Of a stretch of DNA of 9,366 nt, positions 6,254 through 9,366 are shown in pieces. The notes under the pieces were generated by a model. It was not told where the DNA came from and searched no databases. It was given only the letters and a program-made list of their open reading frames with translations. How positions within the stretch are numbered: the stretch's first letter is position 1; each line of letters begins with the position of its first letter. The position numbers and the translations under genes are program-made. Source of the DNA: an uncultured Lachnospiraceae bacterium (GTDB lineage: Bacteria; Bacillota; Clostridia; Lachnospirales; Lachnospiraceae); NCBI GenBank assembly GCA_902489645.1, contig CABUAW010000081.1, forward strand, positions 1 through 9,366, in the 5' to 3' direction.

Positions 6254-7094
6254 ATGAAGGATGTAATGATATTAACCGGAGCAGGCCAAATCGGCATGGC
6301 CATCGCCCGGAGAATGGGTTATGGGATGACAATCGTTATTGGCGATAAGAAACCGGAGAATGCTCAGGCGATTGCTAAAGTTATGAATGACGCAGGTTTT
6401 GATGCCGTACCTGTGGAAATGGATTTATCTTCCCGCGATTCTATCCTAAATCTCATTGCAAAAGCGAGGGAATATGGAGAAATCTCCATGCTGGTCAATG
6501 CGGCCGGTGTTTCACCCAGTCAGGCTCCGATTGAGGCAATCCTGAAAGTGGATTTGTATGGTACGGCGGTTCTATTGGAGGAAGGTAATCAAAAAAGGCG
6601 GCGCAGGTGTCACGATTTCCAGTCAGTCCGGTTGGCGTATGCCCGCCCTGACTGCCGAGGAAGATGAATTGCTGGCAACAACACCACCGGAAGAATTGCT
6701 CAACCTTTCCCTGTTACAACCGGAGAATATCCGGGATACCCTGCACGCCTATCAGATGGCGAAACGCTGCAACGAAAAGCGCGTCATGGCGGAAGCCGTT
6801 CAATGGGGCAAACGGGGCGCCCGAATCAATGCGATTGCCCCCGGCATTATTGTGACACCGCTGGCGGTTGACGAATTTAATGGCCCTCGGGGAGATTTCT
6901 ATAAAAATATGTTTGCGAATTGCCCTGCAAGGCGCCCGGGAACGGCGGACGAAGTGGCAAATGCGGCAGAACTGCTGATGAGCGATAAAGGAGCGTTTAT
7001 TACCGGTTCTACTTTCCTGATGGACGGCGGTGCGACTGCCAGCTATTTCTACGGGCCGTTAAAACCGAAGGAACAGAAAAAAATAAATGAATAA
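6254..7094 (+). pseudogene. Short-chain dehydrogenase/reductase, disrupted by a frameshift
   Basis: This would be an NAD(P)-dependent oxidoreductase of about 280 residues. Frame one (from ATG 6254) carries the cofactor motif TGAGQIG (8-14) and VNAAG (81-85) and ends aligned at Glu110 (6581-6583). The protein then continues in the next frame from AAG at 6582, with SSQSG holding the catalytic serine, the Y-Q-M-A-K active site, the NAIAPGIIVTPL segment and the C-terminal GGATASYFYGPL. If frame one is read on, it stops at 6667 after 137 residues, losing the catalytic residues. The change equals one extra base or a loss of 2, 5 or 8 bases; from recalled relatives with a residue pair before KVIKKGG, an 8-base loss between AAG repeats is plausible. 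It could also be a sequencing error. The spacing to both neighbours (15 and 17 bases) is intact. Confidence 0.85.
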
Positions 7095-7111
7095 AACAGG
7101 AGGAACCAACA

Positions 7112-7843
7112 GTGAACAGACCTTATATTTTTTGCCACATGCTGACATCCCTGGACGGGAAAATCATGGGGAATTACATGGATACGCCGGAAGGCGGCGC
7201 GGCCGAGGATGTGTTTTACAATATCGCTTTCGGAAAAGAGCCATATTACCGGCATCAGGGCTGGCTGTCCGGGCGTATCACAACGGATGATAATTTTACT
7301 TTTTATGAGAAGCCGGAACTGGACGAAGCGGCTCCGGCCGTGCCGGAAGGTGATTTCGTTGCAAAGAAAACGGATATGTATTATGTTTCCGTTGATTCGT
7401 CGGGAAGGCTTGGCTGGAAAAGCAGCACGTTGACCTACTCCGGTACAACGGCCCATGTGCTGGAGGTGCTGACGGAACGGGCCGGAAATGCTTATAAAGC
7501 CTTCCTGCGGAAGCTGGGAATTTCTTATATCATTGCAGGGACAGATACGTTAGACTATGCGCTGGCCATGCAAAAGCTGAAAGAACTGTTTGGCATTGAA
7601 ACGCTGATGCTGGGCGGCGGCGCCGCGCTCAACTGGTCCTTTATTCAGGCAGGAATGTGTGATGAAGTGAGCGTTGTCATTGCCGCTGCGGCTGACGGTT
7701 CCCCGATGACCCAGACGCTTTTCATGGCACGGGACGGATTGAGTGACGAAACACCGGTAGGCTTTGACCTGCAAAGTGCTGAGGTGAAAAATGGCGGCAG
7801 CGTGTGGCTGCGTTATAGGGTACGCCCGGTGAAAGGAGTGTAA
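7112..7843 (+). CDS. Dihydrofolate reductase-family protein (RibD C-terminal-like reductase)
   Basis: This 243-residue NAD(P)H-dependent reductase has the fold of the C-terminal domain of RibD and DHFR. Visible signs are the N-terminal MLTSLDGKI (10-18), the GR turn (54-55), and the nucleotide-binding LMLGGGAALNWSF (165-177), where RibD has EGG-x2-LN; here the glutamate is replaced. DEVS (184-187) follows in the usual place. No deaminase domain is attached and no other riboflavin gene is nearby, so a riboflavin role is unlikely. It more likely reduces a small substrate in the same pathway as its neighbours. The start is GTG at 7112, set by an AGGAGG site 7 bases upstream; no ATG fits. It lies 17 bases after the SDR stop and 5 bases before the flavodoxin. 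Confidence 0.87.
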   Translation: MNRPYIFCHMLTSLDGKIMGNYMDTPEGGAAEDVFYNIAFGKEPYYRHQGWLSGRITTDDNFTFYEKPELDEAAPAVPEGDFVAKKTDMYYVSVDSSGRLGWKSSTLTYSGTTAHVLEVLTERAGNAYKAFLRKLGISYIIAGTDTLDYALAMQKLKELFGIETLMLGGGAALNWSFIQAGMCDEVSVVIAAAADGSPMTQTLFMARDGLSDETPVGFDLQSAEVKNGGSVWLRYRVRPVKGV

Positions 7844-7848
7844 ACAAA

Positions 7849-8352
7849 GTGGGAAAAAGAATGTTAATCGTATATTATTCTGTGTCCAATGGCAATACAA
7901 AACGAATTGCCAAACGGCTGCAGGAAACTACAGGCGCGGATATCGTACGCATCGAAACTGTAAAGCCCTATTCCGGTTCCTACAATGATATTGTGGAGCA
8001 GGGACAACAGGAGGTAAATCGCGGATATCAGCCGAAGCTCAAACCTTTGGCCGTAAATCCGGCAGATTATGATGTGATTGCCGTAGGTACGCCCACATGG
8101 TGGTATACAATGGCTCCGGCGGTATTGACATTTTTGAAATCCTGCAACTGGAAGGGAAAGACTGTCATTCCGTTTCAGACCCACGGCGGCTGGCCGGGGC
8201 ATGTGATAAAAGATATAAAGAACATCTGCAAAGGCGCCGCATTTTCCCATGAAATGGAGATTCAATTTGATTCGACCGGCGGAGCGGAATTGATAACAGC
8301 GAATGACCGCATTGATGCGTGGACAGGACAAATAAGGAGGATGTTGCAATGA
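7849..8352 (+). CDS. Flavodoxin
   Basis: This is a 167-residue FMN-binding electron-transfer protein. The phosphate loop SVSNGNTK (11-18) follows the first beta strand. The two FMN-flanking loops are GTPTWWYTMAP (80-90), with aromatic residues to stack on the isoalloxazine, and QTHGGWPGHVIKDIK (110-124). These are typical of the flavodoxin_4 group found beside aldo/keto reductases in Clostridia. It may carry electrons for a pathway reductase or act as a quinone- or flavin-linked reductase itself. The start is GTG 7849, 10 bases after an AAGGAG site; ATG 7861 is in frame but too far from it. The stop TGA overlaps the next start (ATGA), indicating translational coupling to the cupin. Confidence 0.92.
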   Translation: MGKRMLIVYYSVSNGNTKRIAKRLQETTGADIVRIETVKPYSGSYNDIVEQGQQEVNRGYQPKLKPLAVNPADYDVIAVGTPTWWYTMAPAVLTFLKSCNWKGKTVIPFQTHGGWPGHVIKDIKNICKGAAFSHEMEIQFDSTGGAELITANDRIDAWTGQIRRMLQ

Positions 8353-8759
8353 AACCGGAAGAAGTAAGCGTATTCCCGACTGGCGGGAAAAATGAGGCAT
8401 TTGCAAAGTATTTTGTGGGGCAAAGCTATCTGAATATGCTGACAACGGAGGGCGTGACAATCGGCAATGTGACCTTTGAGCCGGGATGCCGGAATAACTG
8501 GCATATTCATCATGCACAGCAGGGAGGCGGACAGATTCTTCTCTGTACGGCTGGCCGGGGCTATTATCAGGAATGGGGAAAGGAAGCGCAGGAACTCCAC
8601 CCCGGAGATGTCGTAATAATCCCAGCAGGGGTAAAACACTGGCACGGGGCCGCACCGGATAGCTGGTTTGCTCATTTGGCTGTGGAGGTTCCCGGCGAAG
8701 GCGCTTCAACAGAATGGCTTGAAGCAGTATCTCAAAAAACCTACAGTCGCCTGAAATAA
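8349..8759 (+). CDS. Cupin-domain protein
   Basis: This is a 136-residue single-domain cupin, a small beta-barrel metalloprotein. Motif one is G46-x5-H52-x-H54 followed by His55, but the third ligand position, normally Glu, appears to be Gln62 in GGGQILL. Motif two is PGDVVIIPAGVKHWHG (85-100) with His97 or His99 as the fourth ligand. It may be an isomerase, a dioxygenase or a binding protein; cupins of this type often stand next to carboxymuconolactone decarboxylase-like genes, and both could act on one ring-opened or quinone-like substrate. The start is ATG 8349, overlapping the flavodoxin stop, with an AAGGAGG site 8 bases upstream. It is the last gene of the operon; only a weak CAGC/GCTG hairpin with a nearby T6 (about 8762-8792) follows. 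Confidence 0.92.
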   Translation: MKPEEVSVFPTGGKNEAFAKYFVGQSYLNMLTTEGVTIGNVTFEPGCRNNWHIHHAQQGGGQILLCTAGRGYYQEWGKEAQELHPGDVVIIPAGVKHWHGAAPDSWFAHLAVEVPGEGASTEWLEAVSQKTYSRLK

Positions 8760-8814
8760 ACCAGCGATGGGAAATGCTGCAAATCATTTTTTACCAATAG
8801 TAATTTAGAAAAAA

Positions 8815-8872
8815 CCGGGCAGGGCTTCAGGCGGCGGGCATAGCCCGTTCATCTTGCCGCCCGCTGGCCCGG
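8815..8872 (-). terminator. GC-rich branched hairpin with minus-strand T-tract
   Basis: The outer arms CCGGGC (8815-8820) and GCCCGG (8867-8872) enclose further complementary blocks: GGCGGC near 8830 with GCCGCC near 8857, and GGGC-ata-GCCC (8836-8846). On the minus strand the structure is followed directly by TTTTTT, so it fits an intrinsic terminator for the gene ending at 8882. No T-run follows it on the plus strand. Its size and branching exceed a normal terminator, and its GC content contrasts sharply with both flanks. Confidence 0.7.
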
Positions 8873-8881
8873 CTGGATTTA

Positions 8882-9280
8882 CTATTCATACTTTTTAAGT
8901 AATTGCTTAAATATTATAGTGCCTATTGCTATTTGATAAATTAAATAGCCACCCAGATATAGCACTATTAAGCGTGAACTTTCAATGATTTCAAGTTTCC
9001 CCAATATGGAAAATATTATTAATGAAACGCTAACTGTTATAAGTCCGATTGCATACGCATAACGCCCGCTTCTATCTCTTAATTTTATTTTTAACTCATC
9101 GTGAAGCTCGATTTTTTCATTTTCAATTTTTTCTTGATACCGTTCTTTGTTTTTAGGGGCAATCCAATAGAAATATTTACAAGTCATAACAATACCAGAA
9201 CAAATGGCTCCGGCAGCCAAACCGATAAGCAAACTGTCCAGAACACTATCTCTGGCCGGAGCTTCTTCCAGATTTCTCAA
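8882..9280 (-). CDS. Small membrane protein of unknown function
   Basis: I do not recognise a family. The 132-residue product has three hydrophobic segments (about 14-38, 74-94 and 103-124). Between the first and second lies a highly charged, Lys/Glu-rich helical stretch (43-72), probably cytoplasmic. No catalytic motif or signal peptidase site is visible. The coding region is clearly more AT-rich than the redox operon. The proposed TTG start at 9280 overlaps the stop of an upstream frame (9277-9366), suggesting translational coupling, but its ribosome site is poor: GGAG lies about 15 bases away. A start further in is possible. The GC-rich terminator directly follows the stop. Confidence 0.6.
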   Translation of the reverse strand: MRNLEEAPARDSVLDSLLIGLAAGAICSGIVMTCKYFYWIAPKNKERYQEKIENEKIELHDELKIKLRDRSGRYAYAIGLITVSVSLIIFSILGKLEIIESSRLIVLYLGGYLIYQIAIGTIIFKQLLKKYE

Positions 9281-9366
9281 TAAGCATTTGCGAATTCTCC
9301 GAAGCCTGCTTTTCTGTTTTTGGCATAAAAAAGAGCTGTTGCTCCGGTAGAATAGTCATCTGCCTT
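9277..9366 (-). CDS. C-terminal end of an upstream gene, partial
   Basis: An open frame enters from the right edge and gives 29 residues, ending ALFYAKNRKAGFGEFANAY before a TGA stop at 9279-9277. The composition is protein-like, with aromatic and charged residues evenly mixed. The stop overlaps the TTG start of the membrane-protein gene by two bases (TTGA), as in an operon. The segment is too short for a family call. A competing 26-codon frame starting ATG near 9326 exists on the same strand but would end inside the next gene. Confidence 0.45.
   Translation of the reverse strand, partial: KADDYSTGATALFYAKNRKAGFGEFANAY

Noticed and set aside
6588..6600. AAAAAAG run in the SDR gene as a programmed frameshift site
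   Set aside because: The needed change is +1 (or -2), whereas this type of slippery heptamer favours -1, and the conserved new-frame residues begin before the run.
7112..7843. Riboflavin biosynthesis reductase RibD
   Set aside because: The deaminase domain and all other riboflavin genes are absent, and the EGG glutamate of RibD is replaced; a general RibD/DHFR-fold reductase is the safer call.
7864..8787. 307-codon minus-strand open frame opposite the flavodoxin and cupin
   Set aside because: It lies antisense to two well-recognised genes, has no plausible start signal and the translation looks like random low-complexity sequence.
8762..8792. CAGC/GCTG hairpin plus T6 as terminator of the redox operon
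   Set aside because: The stem is only 4 pairs and the T-run is several bases away; too weak to list as a feature.

Overview
The window looks like a chromosomal segment of a Gram-positive anaerobe of the class Clostridia, most likely Lachnospiraceae-like. The grounds are strong AGGAGG-type ribosome binding sites, an energy-coupling-factor (ECF) transporter with an MptD/Trep_Strep-type S component, a redox operon typical of gut Clostridia, and intermediate GC with frequent GTG/TTG starts. The genus is a guess from style; no marker gene is present.

Left part (1-3960, all minus strand). Read right to left, a promoter and operator at about 3908-3961 drive two adjacent genes (3019-3846 and 2169-3005). 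Both appear to encode DtxR/MntR-like winged-helix regulators that share an extra C-terminal domain. The first keeps most of the DtxR metal ligands, including C-x2-E-H; in the second the site is degraded. A long hairpin with a U-tract (2098-2149) ends this unit. The next unit is an ECF importer: S component (1368-1973), T component (707-1366) and ATPase (1-693, cut by the window edge). The same 18-bp palindrome, GGTTAG-N6-CTAACC, lies in front of both units. Its half-site matches the core of the DtxR/IdeR box. I read the region as a probably metal-responsive regulon in which a DtxR-type protein controls itself and an importer of unknown substrate.

Middle part (4002-8759). A MerR-family regulator (4002-4457, minus) is divergent from a six-gene plus-strand operon: double-domain carboxymuconolactone decarboxylase-like protein, aldo/keto reductase, short-chain dehydrogenase (frameshifted), RibD/DHFR-type reductase, flavodoxin and cupin. 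The shared intergenic region has a 19-bp-spaced TTGACT/TATATT promoter with a perfect 20-bp palindrome in the spacer, the typical MerR arrangement. The MerR protein carries a cysteine (Cys54) where the AdhR/NmlR electrophile sensors have theirs. The genes probably form an inducible pathway that reduces or detoxifies carbonyl or quinone-like electrophiles. The SDR gene is broken by one frameshift near 6581-6584, while the downstream genes look intact.

Right end (8760-9366). A GC-rich complex hairpin followed on the minus strand by T6 separates the redox operon from AT-rich minus-strand genes: a small three-helix membrane protein of unknown function and the last 29 codons of an upstream gene that overlaps it. 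The change in base composition suggests a different origin for this end. No tRNA, rRNA, CRISPR array, insertion sequence or integrase is visible.
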